From Urophycis tenuis (taxonomy: Eukaryota; Chordata; Actinopteri; Gadiformes; Phycidae): 64,000 bases of DNA. The DNA lies in the NCBI GenBank assembly GCA_036785325.1, contig JAXIVH010000014.1, forward strand, positions 7,581,589 through 7,645,588, written 5' to 3'. Shown piece after piece: positions 44,885 through 61,600 of the stretch. Positions within the stretch are counted from its first letter, which is position 1; every line of letters begins with the position of its first letter. The notes beneath the pieces were generated by a model. The model saw only the letters and a list, made by a program, of their open reading frames with translations. It did no database searches and was not told the DNA's origin. A program made the position numbers and the translations under genes.

Positions 44885-47800
44885 TCGCGCGTTGGGCATA
44901 GCACAGCACCAGTTTCCGGCGTAGTCGAAGCCTGCAATAACGACCCTGTGTTGTACCCAGATAAACCAGTTAAACTGATCCCGGTGTCCGCGTAACTGTG
45001 AACGTTACACTATTATGACCATGGCAGCTCCTGTTCAGCATCGTGAGTCAAAAGAGCGACAGCTCGCCATTACGCGCGCCGCACCTTCGCAGTCGAAGCA
45101 CGCCGCGTTGACGAAGCCCCCGTGGCCCTCCAGCTCCCGCAGCAGCTGGCCGTTGACGTCGCGGACGTCCAGACGCCACGCCCTCAGCAGGCCGTCGTAG
45201 CCCCCCGTCACCACCAGGTGGGCCGCGGCCGGGTGGTACCGGCCGCTGTACACGAAGGACGGGTGGGGCAGCACCTTCTGGGCGACCCCCAGGAGACGCT
45301 CCACGTTCCACTCCCTTGGGGGGGGGGGGGAGGGGGGGGGGATGAGGATGAGGGGGGGGGAGGGGGGAGGGGGGAGGGGGGAGGGGGGGGGGGATGAGAG
45401 AGAGGGGGATGGCAAAGTTACAAATGTGATTCTCTTCTTGCCTTCCCCTGCGTGAACATTTAACAAAAGTGCAAACATAAATATACACGAAGAAAAACTA
45501 AGTCAATTATATCAATGAATAAAATACGGATAAATCAATAAACGACACGAATATAACCAAACAAACTAATTAAATTGTTTTAAATAAGCGACGGAATATG
45601 TGAAATTAATTCGCTGTAGCGACTGATTAAGAAAGATAACAATCAGTGAGCTGACGAGTACAGAAAATGTAAAGTCTGTAAAGGTGCACAGGCGCCCCCT
45701 GGTGGCGAGGTGTAAATCCGACAGCCTCGCTGATGGTAAGGAGCTCCCGGTTGTCTCTACCTGACGGTGCCGTCGGAGGAGGCCGACAGGAGGCTGCGGT
45801 CGTCCCGGGACCAGCAGAGGTCGTACACGACGCTCAGGTGGCCGCTGAACACGGCCAACACCGTGCCGGAGGGAATCTCATACACTGAAGACCGCAGACA
45901 CACTCAGCAGTTAATAGCGCCATCTGGTGTTATTGTGAACAATAGTTGATATTATCATATTCATTCACAGTCGGTCACGATATCATTTATGAACATGCAT
46001 ATTGTATGTTAAGTCAGTGAGTGACTGGCTGTGTGAGTGAGTGAGCAAGTGAGTGAGGGGCCGTGTGACTGAGTGAGCGAGTGGCTGTGTGAGCAAGTGA
46101 GCAATTGGCTGTGTGACTGAGTGAGTGAATGGCTGTGCGAATGAGTGAGCGAGTGAGCGAGTGGCTGGCTGAGTGAGTGAGTGAGTGAGTGAGTGGCTGA
46201 GTGAGTGAGTGAGTGGCTGAGTGAGTGAGTGAGCGGCTGAGTGAGTGACTGAGTGAGTGAGCCAGGCGCGGCAGCCAGCAGCTCACCGATGACGGGGAAG
46301 GCGTCCCGGTCGGAGCAGGCGGCGGCCAGCGCCGTCCCGCTGTGGGAGAACCGGACGGTGAAGCAGCCCACGTGGCCGCCCCGGAACGACAGCACGGGCT
46401 TGTTGGGGATCCGACACACCTGCCAGGGAGCGCCACACACACACACACACACAGGGCCCCGCTGCTGTGAGGTCACCCTCGCTTTGCTCAAGAAGACGGC
46501 CCGGCACAGACATGCACACATCTTTGACCCAAATGGACGGGTTCAGAGAGTTCAGAGAGAGAAGTCCCCACTGTGAGCTTCTCACTGTGAATGGCTCTAT
46601 TTAGAAGGTTTCCTCCTCCCTTGGATTCAGGGACGTCTCCCTGTCTCCCTGCGCGCGTTCAGAGGACTTGGGGTTAGATGGGGTGCTGACAACAGCCCCC
46701 CCTACCCCCAAGCCCTCTGAGACTGTAACTCTGGTTACGTGCTGTGGGAATCACAGGGGGCGGGGCGCGTGGCGCTGGAGAGGGCACCCACCTGGCCGGG
46801 CATCCGGCTCCACCTGAACACCGAGGCCTGGCTGGGCTCGGCCGGCTGGGGCAGGCTCCTCCTGGTCACCTCGCTCTGGAGCTCGCTGTAGGAGGTGCTG
46901 CCTCGCTCCTCCTGCAGGGCCATCATGGAGCGTATGCTGGGGTCCACCTGCACCACCACCACCACCACCACCCAAATAACCACAACACACATCAGCTAAC
47001 ACATGGCTCTCGATTGGGTTCCTCAGGTAATGGGGGGCCCCCTCATCCCCGCCCTCCTACTCACGTGCTCCGGGGGCTTGAGGCCCTTGACGGTGACGTA
47101 GAGCGTGGAGGAGTACTTGTCGCGGGGGTACCTCTTCCACCACTCCACCACCTCGATGGTCTTGGGCCGCGGCTTGGCCCGGGCGGGCGGGCAGAAGAGC
47201 TGGAGGCGGAGCTTGCTGTCCACGTTCAGCACGCCGTTGGTTCCCACCAGCTGTGGGGGGGGGGGGGGGGAACAGCAGACAGAGGGCGCGACGCGTTAAG
47301 ACCCCCCTCCTGCTGGGGAAGGTTGTGTGACATAAGTGGGCGCTCTTGAGACTGAGGATGCTCCACCTTGAGGAAGGCCCAGGCCACCTTGCGGAACCCT
47401 CGCTCCTGCTTGCCGACGTCGGCGTGGGCGTGGGCTCTGGCTTCCTCCATGGTCATGAAGTCCAGCACCTGGCCCAAACACACACACCCAACCAGTTGAG
47501 GTGACGCGTCAAACATATATGTACATATATATATATACATACATACAGATATGAGGTGGCATTAACCAACAACCAGTGACAACCACTGGCCATCTCCCGG
47601 TTTAGAGCCTGAACGAGATCGATTTATATGTTTTGGGTCCGATCGTCTCTCGGGCCCCGTTTACACAAAGGGAAGACGCAGATATTTTCCTGCGGCTTGG
47701 CCTCTCATTTACAAAAAAACCCTGGTTTTATCACGGAAAAACGATTATTTCTAAAAACTCCAGCCAAAGTGGAGATTTCGGAAAACGCCAGTTATGTGTT

Positions 47801-50279
47801 GCCATGTCAACAGAGAGAAACATGGTTTTAGGTTCTGAAACATCACATTATGCGCCAGAAAATGCTTAACGTCATGTGAGCACCCTGTGTTTACAGTTTG
47901 TTTGGCTATTTATGCGGGTTGATGTAAATGACAACTTTTTTGAAACCGATGTGTGCACAATGTTATTATTGAAAACAGAGGGGGGGAAATATTTTTTCAC
48001 TCTCACAGGGCCGGTCTCTCACTCTCACTCTCTCACCTCGAAAAAGAGTATGACTTTGGGTTCGTCGGTGCGGTCCTGCAGGAAGTGTCCAAAGCGCTCG
48101 TTGAAGATGATCTGCTCCTCCCACTCTGGGACCGTGGACTTGTTCTTCTTGAAGTGGAACGGCTGCGTCATGATGGGCAGAACGTAGTCCACGCTCTCCT
48201 GCTCGTAGAACGAGGACACCGGCCGGTGGCTGGGGGAATAAAGATGTAATGTAGAACACATGAAGACAGCGGGGAGCCATCGACTTAACAGACACACCGA
48301 CACAAAATAAACTCAACACACTCAACCCTCAACACAGTGTGTAACGGGGCGGCAGACATTCGGGGATCGGACGCCCGACCCATTAAGAGCAGAGGGTCAC
48401 CCATTCTAATACTAAGACCTCCGCATGTCCTCACATGTCCTAACGCGGTGGACGGGAAGGGGAGGTTACCTGTCCTCCTTCCTCATGTACTGCCCCGTCA
48501 GCTCATCCACCACGTGGACCTTCACCATGGGGTGAGAGAGCCGCAGGTCCGTCTTCAGCCGGTCCGTGCGGTGGACGTACACGCCCAGCACCAGGCTGTC
48601 GTCCAGGGCCGGTCGCTGCGGCAACTCCGCCTCCTCCACCACCACTGGGTAAACACATTACAAGCATACGGCGTTGTTGTGGTACCTTTGACATCTCCTG
48701 TCGTCATTATCATTCACTGAGCTCGAAATAACTACAAAACGGTCTCGTGTGTCGGGTCCCCTTTGTTGACCGTTGAGCTGGGTGGTGGCGACCATGTCGT
48801 CGCGTTACCTTTCTTCTTCCTGTTCTTCCTCTTCCCTTTGGCCTCCGTGGTGTTCTGCGTGTCAGCCACGCCCTGCTCTGCGTCCCCATCGGGGTCCCTG
48901 TGGGCAGGAAACACGCGGTCAGGCCCCGCCCACTCCACCACCCGGTCCGTGGCTCCCGGGCCCCATGGCGCACGGCGCCGCACTGACCTGAGGTCCGACT
49001 CGGTGGCGGCCGACCTCAGCTTCTTCTTCTTCTTCTTCCCGACGTCGTTGTTGAGTGCGGCGGCGCCGGGGGGCCGCGTCCTCTCCGCCTCCTCCGCCTC
49101 CCGGGTGATCCGCTGCTGGTACCGCTGCAGCAGCTCGTCCTCGGGTTCCGCCGGCCGGGCCGCGGCCTCCTCGCCGAACCCCCCAGCGCCCCGCCTCCCC
49201 TTCCCGCCGGGCTGCCGGCCCTCCTTCCCCCCGGGGGGGCCCGGCGCCGGGCGCTCCTCCGCCCCGATGGAGCTGTCCCTCTGGGGGTCGGAGGTCAGCG
49301 GGTCATCCTAGGAGGAGGGGAGAGGCACTTCACTCATCTGTGCAGGGAAGCATGCGCACCCTAGTCTACAGTAAATAAATAGAACTTTTACAATTAAAAT
49401 AAACGACAAAAAAAGTGTAAACACAGGAAGCCCGGAAGACTAAGGATAGTAAAATAAATAAATAAATAAACATATAAATAAACAAAATAAATAGACAAAC
49501 TCATCTGGAAAGTACAACTACCACCAAACACATGTAAACAATCAAAGAGCAGGGAGAAAGGACAGTACAGGCTGGTTAAAGGGAAGAGTCAGAGCCGCCA
49601 CTCACCGGAGGCAAAGGAAGCTCCCGCCTGCTCTTCCTCTTGCCCTTGGCGGGCTGGGGCGCCTCCACTTCGTCGGCCCCATGGCTGACATTGATGACCT
49701 TCTCGACGGCCTCGCGTTCTCGCCGCCTGTTCTTGGTGAAGCGAGGGCTGCCCTGCTCGGGTCGGTACGTGTTCTGGAGGACGGTCTCGGCGTCCTCTGA
49801 GTCCTTCTCGAGGTCGAGGCTCTTCTTCAGGGTCTGGAGCTGGACCGGGAGGGGGGCGACATGGAGGCAGCTGAGGACTGGGTGCTAGCGGTGCGTGATG
49901 TTGCTATGGCTAATGTGTCCACGTGCAGCATGCGCTTCGCGACATGAGGTTTCAGTTGGTGTTCTTTTTCTTTGTTTTTTACATCAGGTGATCAGATGAT
50001 TTTTTCCACTAGAAAGGGTCGTTGTCATTCAGCAACCTACCACAATGCTCTCACTCTGGGGCTCGGGGGCCTTCTTCTTTGCTTTTTTCTTTCCTGGCGG
50101 AGGATCTGTGTATTTCTTGAGGACCTCGTTGAATGTGTCCCTGGTCTTTGCCCGGGCTTCACTCTCACCTGTGGGAATTCCCAGAGTTCGCTATCTGTAA
50201 CTGTATGTGGGAAACCGTCGTCCAAAGTTGTGTTTGTATGCAAGCACTGTATGCTTGTGTGCAAACTGTATGCAAAATG

Positions 50280-50362
<83 letters not shown>

Positions 50363-50382
50363 AACCACTAACCTGCTGGCAT
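37132..50382 (-). CDS. ahi1: Jouberin (AHI1), complete, 27 coding exons
   Basis: Ciliary transition-zone/basal-body scaffold; human AHI1 defects cause Joubert syndrome. Exons: 50373-50382, 50041-50168, 49606-49839, 48988-49307, 48809-48897, 48470-48644, 48037-48229, 47367-47468, 47065-47250, 46792-46947, 46287-46419, 45761-45884, 45085-45314, 43582-43682, 43063-43181, 42298-42428, 42050-42190, 41311-41495, 41113-41158, 40861-40925, 40108-40225, 39859-39911, 38804-38866, 38534-38696, 37962-38032, 37590-37669, 37132-37312. All phases agree: 1,198 codons (human 1,196). The ATG is the inner one (MPAGESEARAKT matches the family); an upstream ATG is out of frame. Layout: charged N-terminus (1-260), C2-like region (about 270-480), WD40 propeller (about 545-857), SH3 (about 1034-1088, LLYDYSADRSDELTVRRGD), basic tail. 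Exon 15 must use the donor AGGAT|GTAGGC; reading on would hit TAG. Confidence 0.96.
38920..39355 (+). mobile_element. L2-like LINE 3' end in ahi1 intron 22
   Basis: The frame reads WWNELPGNVRTVESLPIFRKRL, the usual C-terminal end of fish L2 ORF2. It is followed by the TTTGGATAAAAGCATCTGC tail also found at 24951. It lies between exons 22 and 23, antisense to ahi1. Confidence 0.75.
40334..40640 (+). repeat. (ATA)n plus common fish retroposon tail in ahi1 intron 20
   Basis: ATAATAATA is followed by GCATTTTATTTAAAGGCGCC, CAAAGCACTCAAGGACACC and a GAGAGAGTTCCATAGGTGGG segment, a widespread fish repeat. Confidence 0.55.
42550..42945. mobile_element. Complete CAGTACGTTTACATGCAG MITE in ahi1 intron 15
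   Basis: CAGTACGTTTACATGCAGCA at the left end is matched by its inverse (TGCTGCATGTAAACGTACTG) at the right end. The GAAATTCGAATTTC subterminal motif also recurs. CCT lies on both outer sides, compatible with a 3-bp target duplication, though three bases can match by chance. The half copy at 2671-2820 belongs to the same family. Confidence 0.85.
44092..44250 (-). pseudogene. Duplicated, broken copy of ahi1 exon 15 border plus intron sequence
   Basis: 44150-44250 repeats 43030-43114: the last ~50 bp of exon 15, its GTAGGC donor, and the CTGGTACTGGTACT stretch behind it. The copy contains a duplicated CTGTCCTT, which shifts the frame, and it lacks the exon's 5' part and acceptor. The adjoining 44092-44145 separately repeats 45011-45065, the intron just after exon 13. 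All copies are in the same orientation within intron 13. Confidence 0.8.
44490..44580 (+). mobile_element. tRNA-derived SINE head in ahi1 intron 13
   Basis: An A-box-like AGCTGAGTGGGTAGAGC at 44499 and a B box GGTTCGATCCC at 44542 have tRNA spacing. There is no proper acceptor stem, so it is a SINE head, not a tRNA gene. Confidence 0.6.
44830..44882 (+). repeat. (GT)n microsatellite
   Basis: About 25 GT units, in ahi1 intron 13. Confidence 0.95.
45318..45395 (+). repeat. G-run cluster next to ahi1 exon 13 acceptor
   Basis: Runs of 7-13 G separated by A/T/GA. On the ahi1 coding strand this is a C-rich polypyrimidine tract directly before the acceptor at 45314. It has several potential G-quadruplex G-tracts on the plus strand. 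Confidence 0.9.
46012..46262 (+). repeat. (GAGT)n/(GGCT) minisatellite in ahi1 intron 11
   Basis: GAGTGAGTGA units are mixed with GTGGCTGTGTGA and GAGCGAGTGG variants. The tract abuts the exon 11 donor region. Long Ser/His/Leu frames through it are artefacts. Confidence 0.9.
47600..47995. mobile_element. Probable MITE debris in ahi1 intron 7
   Basis: CGGGCCCCGTTTACACAAAG and the following CGCAGATATTTTCC resemble the end of a known type of fish MITE that starts GGCCCCGTTTACAC. A clear partner end was not found. Confidence 0.3.
50283..50360 (+). repeat. (GA)n microsatellite in ahi1 intron 1
   Basis: About 39 GA units, 12 bp from the exon 1 donor. The whole intron is only 204 bp. Confidence 0.95.
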
Positions 50383-51232
50383 CGTCGCCTCTCATTCTGC
50401 GTGAAGGGATTCAACGAAGGATGTTGACAAAGTCTAAAAACGCAAAATGCAGTTTGTTGTTGAGTTTGTTGCCGAGACATACAACCAATCTCTAGCTCAC
50501 AGCATCTTCAAAGACTCGTGGTCTCGATGGGATGCTTTGCGCGATCGTTTATAAGCGATACGTTTTCCAAATAAGGAGACGAAACCGTCATATCAATAGC
50601 ATGCGCTTAGCTTGTTAGCGCTTAAGTCACCTTAGCATAAGCTAACGGGTGAGAGTAGCCAGCTAGCGGGCTAACGCTAGACCATTGTGTCAATAAAACC
50701 ATTTTAGATATTACCTCAACGATTGAGTGTTGGATTCAAGTCGAGTTTAATCATTTCGATAGGTTTTCCATGCCAAACAGGCAGACGAAAGGCCTGGGGG
50801 TGTGCAGCAGTAAGTTGCAGTGATTTGGAGCACGGACAGTTTACCTCCACGACGCGTCCGCTGGTTTCCAAGTCAACGGTGGGAGGGGCGGGGAAAGCAT
50901 GACGTAAATAATCAAGCAAATACAACCGACCAATCATGTTTCAGGAAGGATTAACTCCTCCCTGACTCCTCCCAACAACAACACAGGAACGTCACATCAA
51001 AATAACTATGGTTAATGCGAATGCAATTTTTAATTGTATTTTTTTTAATATACGTGAATAATTAATAAACTCATCGCCTGTGTGTTCATGTGTGTCACAA
51101 CTACGCACAAAAAGTGCAACCACGTGGACGTGCCACGACCACGTGACCTCCCGTCCCACCAGGTGAGTCTTCTTCCGTTCAGGTGCGAAGCGGCATGTCT
51201 CGCATAGCTGACCTCCGAATAGTTGCCCAGAC
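50383..51232. promoter_or_regulatory. Shared head-to-head promoter region of ahi1 and the Vac8-like gene
   Basis: The two start codons are 850 bp apart on opposite strands. Visible elements: a GC box (GGGAGGGGCGGGG, about 50881), a CCAAT motif in GACCAATCAT (about 50928), and GTTTCCAAGTCAAC at 50864-50877, which agrees at 12 of 14 positions with the RFX X-box consensus GTHNYYATRRNAAC found at many ciliary genes. The exact start sites cannot be read from sequence. Confidence 0.45.
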
Positions 51233-57753
<6,521 letters not shown>

Positions 57754-58062
57754 CTCGTGGCTCACTTTTGTACAGTTGTACAGTTTTGTAGTTTGTAAGC
57801 TAGAATTTCTTTCAGCAATTTTTTTTATCCAAGTTTTTAATTTTGTATACTTTTTTTTTTTTTTAAATCAAGTTATCAAGCAAGGTTTTAATGAGCAAGG
57901 AGACATGGGGCTGAATGTCAAGTTTAATATGGCATTACACTTTCAAGTTTACCATGGGTTATAAGGAATCCACGTTTACAGGTGTGATAACTGGTGGTGG
58001 TTTATCAGCGAGATCAAATACACTTGGAAAGGCTGCATTTGTGGAAACACTTTTCACGTTTT

Positions 58063-58068
58063 AATAAA
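58063..58068 (+). terminator. Poly(A) signal (AATAAA) of the Vac8-like gene
   Basis: TTTTAATAAACC lies 310 bp past the stop codon on the plus strand. Confidence 0.7.
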
Positions 58069-58634
58069 CCGACTCAAGCCCTACACCTAAAGCTTTGCAT
58101 TGTAAAATGATTACCATTTTTAAACAAAATAAACACTTTATCCACAGTATTCTTTGAAAACAATACACAACACAGCTATGGCCTCACTGGATTACGTAGC
58201 AGCTTTGGGGAAATAAGTATAAAGTATTATCGTAAAAAGACAAGTGCAAATATCATTTTAATCTAACCGCATCCCAACCTTATTCAGGAACTGTCTAAAA
58301 ATTGCATTTTCTGAACACGCTGAAGCAAACGGCATGTGTACTGTATATATTGTATATATTGTATGTGGTTGCACTTGCGAAGAACAAACATTTCCACAAT
58401 TTATATCACGGTGCTCTAGTTCCAAACTAATATCGACAAGCTGTGCCAAACCAATGATTGAAATCTGCAGACTTGACACTGCTTATATGGAGAGAATAGC
58501 ACACAAATAGCAGATATCCACCTTTGGCTGACTTTGTCCCGCGGTCTGTGAAAGTGCAGGACAGTGACTGTACGGGTGCAGAAACCACGCGGGGAACGCA
58601 GACCCTCTTCAGGGCTCGCTGGGTGTCACGGGGC

Positions 58635-61600
58635 TCAGATGACTTCTAGGAAGAGGTGGCGAAGGAGAGACAATGGAATGATTTTAAAAATGGCAAAAGA
58701 CAAACTTCTCATGTACTTCTCATCCCAGAGTTGGGACTTACAGAAGAATAAGCCTGACGGGGAAACCAAGCCAGCTGGTTCTACTGCTCTATCGGCACCT
58801 CTGCGTTGTGATAACTAGCGCAGGACTTGAAGACCACTGACTCAATACCAGGGGAAATGTTTTGGCTTTATCATGTTTGACCAAGCACCAAGCCACTATC
58901 CTTTGGGTGACGGGACTCCCTGGTCCTGTGCCCTTGGGCTCCGCGCTGGGACCCAGAGTCCTCTCCTACCTGTTCTTTGGTGGGTCTGGATCTCATCCAG
59001 GCCTGTGAGCGTCCGGATGCCCCTGCGCTCTTTGAAGGCCACCACGGGCACCATGTCGTCCAGGCCCGTCCGGCCCCGCGGGGCCAACTGCCGGGTCACC
59101 AGCCCGGTGTTGCCGTTGTTCGCCGGCTCCGTGTTCTCCTTCGGTCGGGCTTCGGTCGGAGCGATCCTCGCCGGGCCAAGTTTCTGCCCGGGAACAAACC
59201 CAACCGTGGGAAAGACAAAGTTACAAGAGGGCATTACCTGGGGCAGGTCGTCCTGGAGGGGCGACAGAACTCGTTGGGTGGTAAAGTTCTACTGGAAGCT
59301 CACCGTATCGGCTGGATCGGTTTTCCTCGTTCTCCGCATGATCTCTTCCAGGCGCTGGAAGAGATGTGTAAGGGCCTCTTTAGTAAGTGCTGCTGTCCCT
59401 CATCAACACTGGCACTTTCAAGAGATACAAACAACGTTTTGTCTTCCTTCTTGTTTTTTCCTGCAAGCCTTTTGCATGACTAAACATTATTTTTTCGATT
59501 CAATTCAACCTTTCAACAAGTACATGTTATTTGCACAGCCCTTAATCCCAGCTACAGTCTCAAAAGGCTTCAATGGTATGAGACACTCCAAACCCAAATA
59601 CCAAGTCCCAAGTTGGGAGTGCACTGGCTGCCCCAATGGGCAGACAAATCAGCAGCACAAGACCAAGCAGAAACAGATGGAAGATGAAGCTCTTCTTACA
59701 TGAGCTGTAAATTGTGGGTCCTCCATCGCTGTACATTTCACTCTGACTTGTATTACCTTTCTCCTCGCCTGCCGCTCGGCGCCCTCCTTCTGGGCCAGGT
59801 CGTCCCTCTCCCTCTTCATCTGCTCAGCCTTCTCCTTCTCCAAGGCCTGCTCCTCCTCTCTCTGGAGAGGAGTAAGAGGAGGAGAAGAGGGAAGAGAAGA
59901 CTATGAATGCAATTGGAAGAATTCAGGAGAGTCCATTTTGGATCTTGCCCCATTACCCCTTTTTGTACACATTTAGCTAAATATACAGTATTTGCATGTA
60001 AAACTGATGCCTAGGTTCTCATATCCAGATCAATGCAACCTACGGGACTCCTGGTTTTACCTTTTTCTGGAGCAGGGCCGCTTCCCTCATGGCCTGAGTG
60101 CGCTCCTCCTCTGCCCTCCTGTGCTCCTCCTCCTCCCTCCTCCTCTTCTCCTCCACCAGACGCTGGGCCTCCACATGGAGGCGAGCCTGCTCCTCGGCCT
60201 GCTGGCGTGAGCGCTCCTCCGCCCTCTTCAGCTCCTCCTGCTCCGCCCTCCGCAGCTCCGCCTCTTCGCGACTGCGTCTGGACGCGCCCCCACAACACAA
60301 GAGTTGGAGTTCCTTCGTCATTGGTTCACTTCTTCTCGGTCACAGCTTCTTATGGGCTTTGAAACCACTTGCTATTTATGTTGACTAGCAGAGGCCTTTA
60401 TCCAACGTCATTTAGGAACTGGTAGGGGTTACGGCTTCTTGCTCTAGGATGCCTACAAGTATTGCGGACACCATAGTCACGACATGCTGACATGGCTGCA
60501 AGCCCATTGCGAGGCTGTGTATGTGTGGGCGTGGACAAACAAGCACACAATCCTATCACAGGTACTCATCATTAGCTTATCCTGCATGTCATGTTTGGCT
60601 GAAACAGTATGCTAAGAATGCACGTTGTCGCCTGGCATCAGAGGGCTGGGCTCTGATCCATCTCGCACTACAGCACCTACCGCTCCTCCTCCTCCCTCCT
60701 CTCCCTCTGCTCCTCTCGCTCCCGCTGCAGACGCGCCTCCCTCCTCCTCTCGGCCAGGAGACGCAGGGCCTCCTCTCGGTTGGTGGTGCCCCCACCGGCA
60801 GGTCTGCCTGCTGCCTCCGGGGACTTTTGTGCCCCAACAGCAGCAGCAGCAACAGCAATACTGCGGGGGCCGCCTGGTGAAGGAATGACCAGACGCTTAA
60901 AGCTGAACTGCAGGGAAGGCACCACCTGCTGGTGAAACCTCATCTAACATTCCAAATGTTTTGAGGCTTATAGAGGGAGGGCCTACTCAGACCAAAGGAG
61001 GTGCCTCAGTGCAAAATTCTGGTGAGGGTGTTGGCGCAAAACGGAAGGCTTACTTCTGTCAGGCTCTGTCTTCGATGGCGCCATTTTACTTTTGGTTTCG
61101 TCCGAGGAGGCGGAGCAAGGAACAGATTCAGGTCGACGCGCCGGGACTACTAGGACCTCTGGTGGCCGTGCCTCCGTTTGGATGACAGGCCGGGCGTTGC
61201 CAGGGGAGAGGGCGGGGCCAGGGGGTGTGTGGTTAACGAGGGGGGTGTGGTCAGAGGGGGCAGGGACACAGGCAGGAAGCTCTTCCTCGGGCACAGAGGG
61301 GAGGTCCGGCGGCATCGAAAAGGACTGTCTTCTGATTGGCCGCCTGGGAGTTCTTCAAGACCACATGATCAGATGATGTAACGTTTTTACTTTTACAGAG
61401 GTATTGACAGAATACATTTTAACCATTGTTGTTATAATATTAAAAAAAAAAAACATTTGGAGATATGATCACTGTTTCAAGTACCAAATTATGTTATGTT
61501 ATGAAAATCTATAGGCTAAGCCACTACAAACAAATCGTCCAAACGTCGTCCATAAGCCTGTCCGAAGAAGTAGGTCATTAAGCACTGCTTAACAATACTT

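Noticed and set aside
46009..46521. Long minus-strand frame rich in Ser/His/Leu/Thr
   Set aside because: It runs ahi1 exon 11 into the intronic (GAGT)n minisatellite; the exon ends at the GTGAGC donor at 46286.
48487..48991. Several plus-strand Arg/Ser-rich frames across GC-rich ahi1 exons
   Set aside because: Shadow frames of GC-rich minus-strand exons; none has splice or family support.
50373..50395. Upstream ATG (MRGDDAS) as the ahi1 start
   Set aside because: It is out of frame with exon 2. The inner ATG at 50382 gives MPAGESEARAKT, which matches the family N-terminus.
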